64,000 bases of DNA from JADGRB01 sp036267635 (GTDB taxonomy: Bacteria > Myxococcota_A > Polyangia > Fen-1088): NCBI GenBank assembly GCA_036267635.1, contig DATAVR010000094.1, positions 9,425-73,424 on the forward strand, read 5' to 3'. The position numbers and the translations under genes were made by a program. Shown one piece after another: positions 25,401-33,297 of the stretch. The notes beneath the pieces are model-generated. The model did not search any database. It was not told where the DNA came from and saw nothing but the letters and a program-made list of their open reading frames with translations. Position 1 is the stretch's first letter. Each line of letters begins with the position of its first letter.

Positions 25401-25711
25401 GTTCCGCCGGTACCCGTGCCTGCGCCCGCGGCGCCGCCGGTGCCGGTGCCGGTGCCGCCGGTGTTCGCTCCGCCCGTTCCGGGCTGGCCCGCCGCGCCGC
25501 CGGTGCCGGTGTTGCCGCCTTTGGCTCCGCCGCCGGCCCCGCCCGTGTGGGCGCCCGCCGCGCCGCCGGTCCCGGCCTCACCGCCGGTTCCGCCGCCTCC
25601 ACCACCGCCGCCGCAACCCCACAACATCAAGGCCGCGACGGTCATCGTCGCGAGGGGTGCAGAACGCAATGACGTCGAGCGAACGCGAGCGGAAATTGAC
25701 GAGAGGATCAT
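22451..25711 (-). CDS. Giant Cys-rich lipoprotein with C-terminal beta-helix, tandem paralogue
   Basis: A 1086-residue lipoprotein with the same plan as its downstream neighbour: lipobox LWGC, Gly/Ala/Thr stalk (GTGGAAG type), a long series of Cys-rich modules (CxxCxxDxxCxxxYGxxxxC, GNCH), then a beta-helix starting FFVDPVNGNDSTATGSD. ATG at 25711 is chosen over an upstream ATG at 25768, because AGGAG lies just before it and the signal peptide then begins MILSSISARVRS. The 150-base gap to the downstream paralogue could hold a separate promoter. The pair clearly arose by duplication and has since diverged in module number. Surface adhesion or binding is the likely role; not demonstrated by sequence. 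Confidence 0.88.
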   Translation of the reverse strand: MILSSISARVRSTSLRSAPLATMTVAALMLWGCGGGGGGGGTGGEAGTGGAAGAHTGGAGGGAKGGNTGTGGAAGQPGTGGANTGGTGTGTGGAAGAGTGTGGTSTGGTGGSGTGGAAGAGTGGTGTGGAAGAGTGGAAGAGGTTPTCPDGTACTATGNVKGICAGDACVACTNDAAGDTACVGAYGNGNICLANACVTGDCHATNSECTDGKACISNTCAACTTDTQCGANHLCVNSVCVAGNCRATGDCGATSGLVCVGMTCTGCNTDTECSPYGQAICISHVCTAGNCHSTGDCVTNGNPGDVCNLTTHSCTACSSDAQCADPTNYNAGHFCQNNVCVTGQCRTGSQCSGGLICNSSLACVSCGTTTDCTGTNQYGPAHVCTAGGTCVAGTCASTNDCVSGGQLCKSNSCVACTLDTDCTGDPVYGSAHICVNNQCVAGTCHDSSTCTGTSQVCNAGTHTCVACGSDTVCKNDTAAYGTNFICLNNATCVQGNCHDTSTECTNGQICGASAAHTCGNCATDVACQHDTHYGAGDICYLNGCTPGNCHGTSGDCNTTNGDPGLICGASAANTCGKCSTDTQCQSDTSYGSGTICETSAGATQGTCVDATCSASGACSANGSDFCCGGSCTPGNCCADADCGSFGTACVGHICSTCNAVSGNKFFVDPVNGNDSTATGSDMSGSTVAAGCAFKTVARAIQAIPPSPSAGTQIIIVGSSSGTTDLVASDLQTAANAIILPANTTLTNASGPVTITLKTQANKANFSGIQLQNNGSGISGNPNFPLIFNGNSKASGVGIIVNPAAASTNTFNISNVTIENSGGIGIRVNAGTLNIGAGVVVSGGAADGLLVAAGVANISNSAGTQTLFTGNTNGIEASGTGSVNIVGTPTSIPSNNGTVLSSFNVNTGLRIDQTPGTVGLAVSSVSGLVAWGNGAPNVSPGVQLFGGSQVKIRNSVLLSNGTYGIQISTNGATTAAGSDVSGIDLGTSTDAGHNYIQAPFGGAGVNGSGGLCVAFNNYAPVVGQPATLAETVKAYGNDLASSAAPSTQVDCSTTAAAVTQGTCGALRSIGLNAATNITTTITFGMCL
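25284..25615. repeat. Low-complexity Gly/Ala/Thr stalk repeats
   Basis: A strongly biased stretch built from variants of GCGCCGCCGGTGCC and related GC-only units, encoding Gly/Ala/Thr repeats on the minus strand (GGAAGAGTGGTGTGG type). Units are less regular than the 18-base array of the paralogue. Likely a flexible stalk that spaces the Cys-rich head from the membrane. Confidence 0.7.
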
Positions 25712-25809
25712 GCGTGGGCTCCTGGCGAGTGGATGCAATTCGCCAGACAGTATCGGCCAACGCGTCACAAAACGTGAGATCCCAGATGTCGAAGACCCTA
25801 CGAATTTGC

Positions 25810-25828
25810 GGTGGTGCTGCCACCTTTT
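25810..25828 (+). terminator. Possible hairpin with short T run
   Basis: GGTGG and CCACC flank a five-base centre and are followed by TTTT on the plus strand, within the gap between the Cys-rich lipoprotein start and the thiolase stop. There is no plus-strand gene directly upstream, and for minus-strand transcripts the T run is on the wrong side. It is therefore a weak candidate for insulating the thiolase operon. Confidence 0.2.
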
Positions 25829-25861
25829 CCTACAAAGGGGCCAACGCGCAAACGGGACTAA

Positions 25862-27025
25862 CTAGCGCGCGCGCTCGATCAGACCGGCCGCACCCATCCC
25901 GCCGCCGACGCACATCGTGATGACGGCGTAACGGCCCTGGCGGCGTTCGAGCTCATGCAGCGCGGTGGCGATCTGACGGGCGCCCGTCGCCCCGAGGGGG
26001 TGGCCGATGGCGATGGCGCCGCCGTTGACGTTCACCCGGTCGACCGGCAGGCCGAGCTCGCGCAGGCAGTAAACTGCCTGCGAGGCGAACGCCTCGTTCA
26101 CCTCGTAGAGATCGATTTCGTCGATCTTGAGGCCGGTCTTGGCGAGCAGCTTGCGCACCGCCGGCACCGGGCCGATCCCCATGATCTCGGGCGGCACGCC
26201 GGCGACGGCGAAGGCGCGGAAGAAGGCGCGCGGCTTCGCGCCGAGCGCCTTGGCCTTGTCGGCCGAGGTCAGAATGACGGCGGCGGCGCCGTCGTTGAGC
26301 GGCGACGAATTTCCGGCGGTCACGCTGCCGGTCGGATCGAAGGCCGGCTTGAGCGCGGCCAACTTTTCGAGCGAGGTGTCGGCGCGCGGCCCTTCGTCGC
26401 GATCGACGGTGAGGTCGCGCCAGACTTCGCCGTCGAAGACGCGCGTCTTGACCGGGAGCACCTCGGCCGCGAAATCACCGCGGTTCCAGGCGGCGACCGC
26501 CTTTTGGTGGCTGCCGAGCGCGAAGGCGTCCTGTTGCTCGCGGCTGACGCCAAACCTGCGGGCCACGTTCTCGGCAGTGTTCCCCATCGGGATGTGCGCC
26601 TCGGGGAACTGATCGACCACCGCCGGGTTGAGCGCGATCTTCGCGCCGCCCATCGGGATGAGCGACATCGACTCGAGGCCGCCGGCCAGGCCGGCGTCGA
26701 TCGAGCCGGCGGCGATCCGATCGGCGATGATGGCGGTCGCCTGCAGCCCGGAGGAGCAGAAGCGGTTGACCGTCATCGCCGGCGTGGTGTCGGGCAGTCC
26801 GGCCAGGAAACCGACCTGGCGGGCCACGTTCAGCCCCTGCTCGGCCTCGGGGTGGGCGCAGCCGAGGACGACGTCCTCCACGTCGGCCGGCGGGATCTGG
26901 GCACGCCGGATCGCTTCGCGGGCGACCAGCGCGGCCAGATCGTCGGGCCGGGTGTTCTTGAACACCCCACGGGGGGCGCGGCCGACCGGGGTTCGAACGG
27001 CGGAGAGAATGGCGACGTCACGCAT
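25862..27025 (-). CDS. fadA: Acetyl-CoA acyltransferase (3-ketoacyl-CoA thiolase)
   Basis: Thiolase of 387 residues that cleaves 3-ketoacyl-CoA to acetyl-CoA and a shortened acyl-CoA, the last step of beta-oxidation. It starts MRDVAILSAVRTPVGRAPRG. The nucleophile Cys lies in VNRFCSSGLQA, and the C-terminal motifs NVNGGAIAIGHPLGATGARQ and VITMCVGGGMGAAG carry the catalytic His and Cys. ATG at 27025 follows GGAAG; a longer frame upstream is not needed. It lies 44 bases downstream of the multifunctional hydroxyacyl-CoA dehydrogenase gene, and the two form the usual fadB-fadA type operon. A biosynthetic acetyl-CoA acetyltransferase role is less likely in this context. Confidence 0.95.
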   Translation of the reverse strand: MRDVAILSAVRTPVGRAPRGVFKNTRPDDLAALVAREAIRRAQIPPADVEDVVLGCAHPEAEQGLNVARQVGFLAGLPDTTPAMTVNRFCSSGLQATAIIADRIAAGSIDAGLAGGLESMSLIPMGGAKIALNPAVVDQFPEAHIPMGNTAENVARRFGVSREQQDAFALGSHQKAVAAWNRGDFAAEVLPVKTRVFDGEVWRDLTVDRDEGPRADTSLEKLAALKPAFDPTGSVTAGNSSPLNDGAAAVILTSADKAKALGAKPRAFFRAFAVAGVPPEIMGIGPVPAVRKLLAKTGLKIDEIDLYEVNEAFASQAVYCLRELGLPVDRVNVNGGAIAIGHPLGATGARQIATALHELERRQGRYAVITMCVGGGMGAAGLIERAR

Positions 27026-27069
27026 GGTTTCTTCCTTTGCTCCGCAAGGGCCTTTAGCTCCGCGAGGGC

Positions 27070-29469
27070 TCAGTTCCGCAGCGGCTTGCTCTTGGCGAGC
27101 ATGTATTGGATGCGTTCGCGGGTCTTCGGTTCCCCGCACAGCGACAGGAAGGCCTCGCGCTCGAGGTCGAGCAGGTGCTGTTCGCTCACCGCGGCGCCGG
27201 ACGGGACCGCGCCGCCCGAGAGGATGCGCGCCAGGTGGCCGCTCACCTTGGCGTCGTGCTCGCTGATCTGGTGCACGCCGAGGAGGTTGTGCAGCGCCGC
27301 CCGGAGGGTGGCGGCGCCCGTCTCGCCGACGACGCGGATCATGCGCGGCGGCGGCGGGCGGTAACCGGCGCGCGCCAACCCGAGCGCCAGCGCCTTGGCG
27401 TCGGCGATCAGCGTTTCGCGCGCCATGGAGACCGAGTCGCCCTGGCGGAGGTAGGCGAGGTCGCGCGCCTCCTCGGCGCTGGTCGAGACGCGCGCGGTGG
27501 CCAGGTTGAGGAACGGCACCCGCACCAGCGCCAGCAGATCGAACTGCGGGTCATCGGTGGCGCGCGCCGAGGCGCGGGCGGCCATCTCCATGCAGCCGCC
27601 TCCCGCCGGGATGAGGCCGACGCCGACCTCCACACAGCCGAGGTAGAGCTCGGCGGCGGCGCGCACGGTCTGGCAGCCCATCACGATCTCGGCGCCGCCC
27701 CCCAGCGTCAAGCCGAACGGCGCGCCGACCACCGGGACGCGCGCGTACTTGGTGCGGGCGCAGGCGCCCTGGAAGGCGACCACCATGCCGTCGATGACCT
27801 GCATGTTCTCCTGCCCGAGCGCGACCATCAGCCCGAACAGGTTGGCGCCGGCGCAGAAGGCGTCGGGGGCGTCGTTGCCGATCACCAGCGCGACGCCGTC
27901 GCGCTCGGCGCGGTCGACCGCCTTCATCGTCATGGCGACGGTGTCGGGATCGATGGCGTTCATCTTGCCGTGGTACTCGAGGCAGAAGACGCCGTCGCCG
28001 AGGTCGAGGATCGAGGCGCTGCCGTTGCGCTCGACCTCGCCGCCCGCGGCGCGGACGGCGTCGAGGGCGATCTCGCGGGGGTTCTCGGCCAGGGGCGTGA
28101 AGCCGCCGCGCTGGCCGAGCTGCGCGCGCTTTCCCGGCGCCTCCTGGCGGTAGAACTTCATCCCTTCGCCTTGCGCGGCGATCTGCTCGCGGACCCAGCC
28201 GGGGACCGTGTAACCGGCCGCCTCCATCTTGGCGGAGGTCGCCTTGACCCCCAGCGCGTCCCAGGTCTCGAACGGCCCGCGCTCCCAGCCGAACCCCCAG
28301 CGGAGCGCGCGATCGATGTCGACGATGTCGTCGGCGATCTCCCCCAGGCGGTTGGCCGAGTAGATCAGCGTCTCGTAAAGGACGGTGCGGGCGAGGGCGG
28401 AGGCGTGATCGCTGCCGTTGACGATCCGCCGCATCTTCTCGTCGACGTCGTCGGTCCCTCGGGCGGCGCCGATCGAGTCGAAGCGCGGCTTCTTGAGCGG
28501 GCCGTACTCCAGGGTCTTCAGATCGATCTGCAGGATGTCGTTGCCGACCTTCTTGTAGAACCCCTGTTTGGTCTTCGACCCCAGCCACTTCTTGTCGACC
28601 AGCGCGGTCAAGACCGCCGGCGGGACGAACGCCTCGCGACGCTCGTCATTGGGGAGGGCGTCGGCGCAGTTGCGGGTGACGTGCACCAGCGTGTCGAGCC
28701 CGACCACGTCGGCGGTGCGGAAGACCGCGCTCTTCGGCCGTCCCATCGCCGGACCGAACACGGCGTCGACCTCCTCGACGGTGTACCCCTGCTTGACCGC
28801 CTCGTCGAGCGTGCGCATGAGCGCGAAGGTCCCGATCCGGTTGGCGATGAAGTTCGGGGTGTCCTTGGCGTGGACCAGCCCCTTGCCGAGGAGGCCCCCA
28901 CACAGCGCCTCCGCCCGGGCCAGCGTCTCGGGCGCGGTGTCGGCGCCGGCCACGATCTCCACCAGCTTGAGGTAGCGGGGCGGATTGAAGAAGTGGGTGA
29001 TGCAGAACCGCTTACGAAAGTCGGCGCTGCGCCCCTGCATCAGATCGGCGATCCGCAGCCCCGAGGTGTTCGAGGTGATGACCGCCCGCCCGCCGTAGCC
29101 GTCGAGGCGGGCGTAGAGGGCCTGTTTGATGGCCAGGTTCTCGATGATCGCCTCGATGATGACGTCGCTCTTGGCGGCGGCTTCTTCCAGATCGTCTTCC
29201 AGGTTCCCAGGCGTCACGGTCGTCTCGAACCGCGGCGAGAAGAAGGCCGCCGGCTTCGCCTTGCGCGCCCCTTCGAGCCCGGCGATCGCAATCTTGTTGC
29301 GCGCCTTGCGATCGGCAGTTGCGCCAGTCGGTCCCGTCGGCGCGTCCTTGGGGACGATGTCGAGCAGCCGCACGCGCAGCCCGGCATTGCCGAGGTGCGC
29401 CGCGATGGCCGCTCCCATCACTCCAGCTCCTAGAACCGTTACTTCGCTGATCGCGAGATCGGTTGCCAT
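27070..29469 (-). CDS. fadB: 3-hydroxyacyl-CoA dehydrogenase / enoyl-CoA hydratase
   Basis: Bifunctional fatty-acid beta-oxidation enzyme, 799 residues. The N-terminal NAD-binding motif is VTVLGAGVMGAAIAAHLG. Typical dehydrogenase elements follow (ITHFFNPPRYLKLVEIV, DTPNFIANRIG). The C-terminal part carries the enoyl-CoA hydratase/crotonase fold (VIGNDAPDAFCAGANLFGL, then GLTLGGGAEIVMGC and GVGLIPAGGGCMEMA). The dehydrogenase-first order matches the FadN-type proteins rather than E. coli FadB. ATG at 29469 is used; a GTG at 29475 is also in frame and neither has a strong ribosome binding site. The thiolase gene is next in the operon. Substrate chain length cannot be read from the sequence. 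Confidence 0.95.
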   Translation of the reverse strand: MATDLAISEVTVLGAGVMGAAIAAHLGNAGLRVRLLDIVPKDAPTGPTGATADRKARNKIAIAGLEGARKAKPAAFFSPRFETTVTPGNLEDDLEEAAAKSDVIIEAIIENLAIKQALYARLDGYGGRAVITSNTSGLRIADLMQGRSADFRKRFCITHFFNPPRYLKLVEIVAGADTAPETLARAEALCGGLLGKGLVHAKDTPNFIANRIGTFALMRTLDEAVKQGYTVEEVDAVFGPAMGRPKSAVFRTADVVGLDTLVHVTRNCADALPNDERREAFVPPAVLTALVDKKWLGSKTKQGFYKKVGNDILQIDLKTLEYGPLKKPRFDSIGAARGTDDVDEKMRRIVNGSDHASALARTVLYETLIYSANRLGEIADDIVDIDRALRWGFGWERGPFETWDALGVKATSAKMEAAGYTVPGWVREQIAAQGEGMKFYRQEAPGKRAQLGQRGGFTPLAENPREIALDAVRAAGGEVERNGSASILDLGDGVFCLEYHGKMNAIDPDTVAMTMKAVDRAERDGVALVIGNDAPDAFCAGANLFGLMVALGQENMQVIDGMVVAFQGACARTKYARVPVVGAPFGLTLGGGAEIVMGCQTVRAAAELYLGCVEVGVGLIPAGGGCMEMAARASARATDDPQFDLLALVRVPFLNLATARVSTSAEEARDLAYLRQGDSVSMARETLIADAKALALGLARAGYRPPPPRMIRVVGETGAATLRAALHNLLGVHQISEHDAKVSGHLARILSGGAVPSGAAVSEQHLLDLEREAFLSLCGEPKTRERIQYMLAKSKPLRN

Positions 29470-29564
29470 CGTCACACGATAACCGAGAAATCGGACTTTG
29501 GAAGAGCCGGGCCTGGTCTACCAACGTTCTTCCGGTCTCTTGTACTCTCTTGCACAGCAACAAG

Positions 29565-30311
29565 ATGATGAACGGCAGGTGGGGGTGGTTCTGGGTCTGG
29601 GCGGCGGCGCTCGTCGCCGGATGTGGATCGAAATTGCCCGGCGGGGTCAGCGGCGGCAGCTGCACCGACGATGGAGGCCTTCCGGTCGACAGTGGCCTCG
29701 CCGCGTATGCAGTCACGAGCGGAACGTTCACCTCTCCCGACATCGACGCGATCGTCTGCCGAGGCGGAGCCTTTGCCTACCTGGAGCCGACGGCGGGATA
29801 CGGTTCGTCCCCGAACAAGTTCGTCCTCAGCATCGACAACACCTTCTACGGGTCGCAGGCGGATAGATTCCAATTCCAAAAACCCGCCGACGCCGTCTCG
29901 GGCGAGCTGACCATCTTCGTCGAGATCGAGGGCGCGAACCCTGGCAGCTACACGAACAGCAACAGCTGCGGTGACATCGTCATCTCGGCACAGCTGCCGA
30001 TCCCCCCTTCGGTGAATTGTGAGGCCGACGCGGGGACCAGCGCAGACTGCCCACCCGGTTGCGCCCTGGAGGGGCCGATCCTCGGGCCGAGCTGCATGCC
30101 GGTCACTCCCGAGATCGACTACCAGGCGAACACCGACTCGGACTGCCTGGGTGAGACCGCGACCCCGCAAGGGTCCTGGACGCTGACGTTGACGTCCGTC
30201 GTACCGGGAGACAATGACCGCGCCGCCGTCCACGGCACGCTCGGCGCGAAGTTGCTTGGCGGAAGCGGGGACGCCAGCGCCGCCACGGGTTCTCTCTCGA
30301 TCGAATTCTGA
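29565..30311 (+). CDS. Lipoprotein of unknown function
   Basis: A 248-residue lipoprotein beginning MMNGRWGWFWVWAAALVAGC. The mature part is rich in Gly, Ser, Thr and Pro, with several Cys (NSCGD, NCEAD, DCPPGCALEG) that probably form disulfides. ATG at 29565 fits the signal peptide; a longer frame from 29463 would add unlikely residues. It is divergent from the fadB gene and is followed by a PEGA protein gene on the same strand, 58 bases away. The fold looks beta-rich, but I do not recognise a family. Confidence 0.78.
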   Translation: MMNGRWGWFWVWAAALVAGCGSKLPGGVSGGSCTDDGGLPVDSGLAAYAVTSGTFTSPDIDAIVCRGGAFAYLEPTAGYGSSPNKFVLSIDNTFYGSQADRFQFQKPADAVSGELTIFVEIEGANPGSYTNSNSCGDIVISAQLPIPPSVNCEADAGTSADCPPGCALEGPILGPSCMPVTPEIDYQANTDSDCLGETATPQGSWTLTLTSVVPGDNDRAAVHGTLGAKLLGGSGDASAATGSLSIEF

Positions 30312-30369
30312 GCCCGGACGCTCTCCGCCTCTTGATAGCGGGCGCCTTCTGTCTTCTAATCGTCGTCGG

Positions 30370-31965
30370 ATGACGAGCGCGCGTTCTCGGAGAGCGGCGA
30401 TGACGGTGGCGATCGTCGCGTCCTTCGGGATTTCGGCGATGGCGCGCGCCCAAGGTGCACCAGACGCGACGCCGGACAAAGCCCTCAACGAGGCCAAGGA
30501 TGCCTTCGAGACGGCGCAGACCTTCTTCGTGCGCGGTGAGTACGACGCCGCCGCGGCGAAGTTCCTGGAGGCTTACAACAAGAAGCCGTTTCCGGCGTTC
30601 CTCTTCAACGTGGCGGTCTCCTACGAGAAGGCCAAGCAGCTCGACAAGGCGAAGGAGTATTTCGAGCGCTACCTGCGGGACGATCCCAACGCCAGCGACG
30701 CGGCCCAGGTCCGGCTGCGCCTCGACGTGATCGGCAAGCTGTTGGCGCCGCCGCCTCCGCCGGTCGCCGCGCCGCCTGCGCCAGGAACAGCGCCCGCGTC
30801 CGGCGCGCCGCCTGCGCCCGCGACGCCTCCCGCGCCAGGTGCGCCGGCGCCCCCGGCAGGAACCCCGGCAGGAACGGCGCCCCCCGCGCCCGGCGCATCA
30901 GCGACACCGGGGACGCCGGCCGCGCCCGCCCCACAGCCGCCTCCGCCGGTGCTCCCCGACATCGACACCAAGGGGTTGGTCGTCATCGACTCGAAGCCGC
31001 AGGGGGCGACGATCTACCTCAACGACAAGCGCTCGGGCCCGTTCGGCCAGACGCCCTGGCACGGATCGCTGGAGTCGAAACCGGTGCGCCTGATCCTCGA
31101 ATCGAAAGGGTGGAAGGCGGAGGAGCGGCAGGTGAGCCCGCGCTCGGACAAGCTGATCGACGTCTACATCGCGCTCTCCGAGGAGCACTACCTCGGGTGG
31201 ATCGAGATCAGCTCCAACGTCGTCGGCGCCGACCTCTTCATCGATCGCAAGGACATCGGCGCCATCGGCCGCACGCCGTTCACCGGGCAGCTCAAGCCCG
31301 GCAAGCACATCATCTTTCTGGAGAAGTTTGGCTATCAGCCGCTGCAGCAGGAGATCGACGTCCCGGCGGGGACGGCCATACAGCACAACCTGACCATGCA
31401 GCAGAGCCAGGCCGGCTGGATCACCATCACCGGGAAGACGACCCAAGGCGGGCGCGTCATCATCGACGAAAAGTTCGGCTGCGCGACCCCCTGTCGCGCC
31501 GAGATCGCCCCCGGCAAGCACAAGATTCGCGTCGAGAAGAAGGGGTTCGAGGACTACGAGACCACCGTCGAGCTCGGGCAGGGGGTCGAGACCGCCATCG
31601 AGGTCCAGATGTCGGCCACCCCGTCGCGCACCCACGCCATCTCGACGGGCGTGGTGGCGTTGGTGATCATCGGCGCCGGCGGCTACGTCGGCTATCTGTC
31701 GAACCAGAACAAGAACAGCCTTCAGAGCGACATCAACGGCGGCAAGCTGATCGACAGCGGCGACTCGCGGTTCACTTACGGCAAGGTGGAGGCGATCGGG
31801 GCGGACGTCCTTTACGGCATCGGCGCCATCGTGGCGGCGACGGCGATCTACGGCCTCTTCGAGCACGGCCCCGACAGCACCGGCGTCGCCGAGCACCATT
31901 CGATCAGTCTGGCGCCGCTGTTTGGTCCGGAGGGGACAGGGCTCGCCTTTTCGGGGAGGTTCTGA
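30370..31965 (+). CDS. PEGA-domain secreted protein with TPR-like N-terminus
   Basis: A 531-residue envelope protein. A signal peptide ends around AMARAQ. A short TPR-like region (FVRGEYDAAAAKFLEAYNKK, LDKAKEYFERYLRDDP) is followed by a Pro/Ala-rich linker. Several PEGA-type repeats follow (LVVIDSKPQGATIYLNDKRS, IEISSNVVGADLFIDRKDIG, ITITGKTTQGGRVIIDEKFG). A hydrophobic segment near the C-terminus (GVVALVIIGAGGYVGYL) and another (GADVLYGIGAIVAATAIYG) suggest membrane association. ATG at 30370. Its stop overlaps the start of the next lipoprotein gene by one base. PEGA repeats are thought to bind or brace cell-wall material; the exact role is unknown. Confidence 0.85.
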   Translation: MTSARSRRAAMTVAIVASFGISAMARAQGAPDATPDKALNEAKDAFETAQTFFVRGEYDAAAAKFLEAYNKKPFPAFLFNVAVSYEKAKQLDKAKEYFERYLRDDPNASDAAQVRLRLDVIGKLLAPPPPPVAAPPAPGTAPASGAPPAPATPPAPGAPAPPAGTPAGTAPPAPGASATPGTPAAPAPQPPPPVLPDIDTKGLVVIDSKPQGATIYLNDKRSGPFGQTPWHGSLESKPVRLILESKGWKAEERQVSPRSDKLIDVYIALSEEHYLGWIEISSNVVGADLFIDRKDIGAIGRTPFTGQLKPGKHIIFLEKFGYQPLQQEIDVPAGTAIQHNLTMQQSQAGWITITGKTTQGGRVIIDEKFGCATPCRAEIAPGKHKIRVEKKGFEDYETTVELGQGVETAIEVQMSATPSRTHAISTGVVALVIIGAGGYVGYLSNQNKNSLQSDINGGKLIDSGDSRFTYGKVEAIGADVLYGIGAIVAATAIYGLFEHGPDSTGVAEHHSISLAPLFGPEGTGLAFSGRF

Positions 31966-33281
31966 TGCGCGGCTCGGCGAAATTCGTGCTCGGGGCCTGT
32001 GCGGCCGGCCTGCTCGCCGCCGGGTGCGACTGGCGCGACTTCGATACACTGAAGGATCAAGCGCCGGTGTTGAGGATCGATCCGCCGTCCGGGTTCGCGT
32101 CGGCGAGTGACTTCGGCAACGCCGTCTTGCCCGTCGCGCCGCCGGCGGATGGATCGACCGCCGCCTGGTTCCTGGCCTCGGGGACCGAGTCGCTCGGGCT
32201 GGCGTTGGTCGAGATCGACGCCGCGGGCGGCTCCTCGGCGCAGACGCTGAGCGGCTCGGCGATCGACAACCTGGAGGGGAACCCGGTGACGGCGATGGCC
32301 GAGATCCCGGGGACCGGAAAGGCGCTGGTCGGCGCTCCCACCTTCGGCAGCCTGCTGACCATCGACCTGGAATCGGCGGCGGCCACGCCTTTCGTGCCCG
32401 CGTCGCTGGCGACGTCGTCCGAGGCGCTGTTCGGCGACGGCGTGGCGGCGGGAAACCTGACCGGCGGCGCGGCGCCCGATCTGGTCGTTGCTTCGGACAC
32501 CTCGCTCCACGTCTTCGTCGACAGCTCGACCACCGACATCGCACCTGGCACGGCTGATCTCGCCGCCTGTCCGATCACGCTCGCCACGAGCCTGTCGAGC
32601 CACGATCGGTTGACCCGTGCCGTGGTCATCGGGAATTTGCTCGGCGGCGGGGCGGTCATCGCCATCGGAACGCCCGGTGCCGCGGCGCCGGGGACGGTGG
32701 CGTTCTTCAGCGTGGCGGCCGGTGTCGTCTCCTGCGCGGGCGTCCTGGCCGCGCCGGCGCTGACCGCACCGCCCGCGACCACCAACAGCGGATTCGGGGC
32801 AGTGCTGGCGATCGGCGATTTCGACGGCGATGGCGTCTCCGACCTCTTGGTGGGGGCCCCGCCGTTCGGCGCCTATCTCTACAAGGGGCCACTGACCTTG
32901 CCCGGTTCGGCGCCGACGGCCACGATTCCGCCGCCGTCCGGGAACGGGAGCTTCGGCTACGCGCTGGCGGCGATGAGCCTCGACGGCAAGCTGGGTGACG
33001 AGGCGCTGATAGGAGATCCGGGCGCGACGGTCAACGATCAGACCGACGCGGGCAACGTCACCATCTACACGGGCCCGAAGCTGGCGTTGATGGCGGCGCC
33101 GACGCCGGTGCTGACCGACCACGAATCGGCCGCCGGAGAGGGCTACGGCGCGGTGGTGGCGGCGCTGCCGTTCTGTGCCATGGCGCCTTGCACCACGAAC
33201 ACGGTGCTGCCGCTGGTCGGGGCCTCGTCGAGGATCTTCACCTACTTCATGCTCGGGCCGGTCGACCCGCGCGCCAAGTAG
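31965..33281 (+). CDS. FG-GAP-type repeat lipoprotein
   Basis: A 438-residue lipoprotein that starts MRGSAKFVLGACAAGLLAAGC. The mature part has integrin-like FG-GAP elements (AIGDFDGDGVSDLLVGAPPFG, also DGVAAGNLTGGAAPDLVVAS), which usually build a beta-propeller with calcium sites. ATG at 31965 overlaps the PEGA stop (TGATG), so the two genes are translated together. It ends 16 bases from the convergent ClC gene. Surface-protein binding is plausible. Confidence 0.83.
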   Translation: MRGSAKFVLGACAAGLLAAGCDWRDFDTLKDQAPVLRIDPPSGFASASDFGNAVLPVAPPADGSTAAWFLASGTESLGLALVEIDAAGGSSAQTLSGSAIDNLEGNPVTAMAEIPGTGKALVGAPTFGSLLTIDLESAAATPFVPASLATSSEALFGDGVAAGNLTGGAAPDLVVASDTSLHVFVDSSTTDIAPGTADLAACPITLATSLSSHDRLTRAVVIGNLLGGGAVIAIGTPGAAAPGTVAFFSVAAGVVSCAGVLAAPALTAPPATTNSGFGAVLAIGDFDGDGVSDLLVGAPPFGAYLYKGPLTLPGSAPTATIPPPSGNGSFGYALAAMSLDGKLGDEALIGDPGATVNDQTDAGNVTIYTGPKLALMAAPTPVLTDHESAAGEGYGAVVAALPFCAMAPCTTNTVLPLVGASSRIFTYFMLGPVDPRAK

Positions 33282-33297
33282 CGCTGGCGCCGGTCCG

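Noticed and set aside
22361..25672. An 1103-codon plus-strand open frame opposite the second Cys-rich lipoprotein
   Set aside because: Same reason: biased composition without domains, mirrored against a clear lipoprotein gene.
27106..29433. A 775-codon plus-strand frame opposite fadB
   Set aside because: fadB has all expected motifs; the opposite frame is Arg/Ala/Asp/His-rich shadow sequence.
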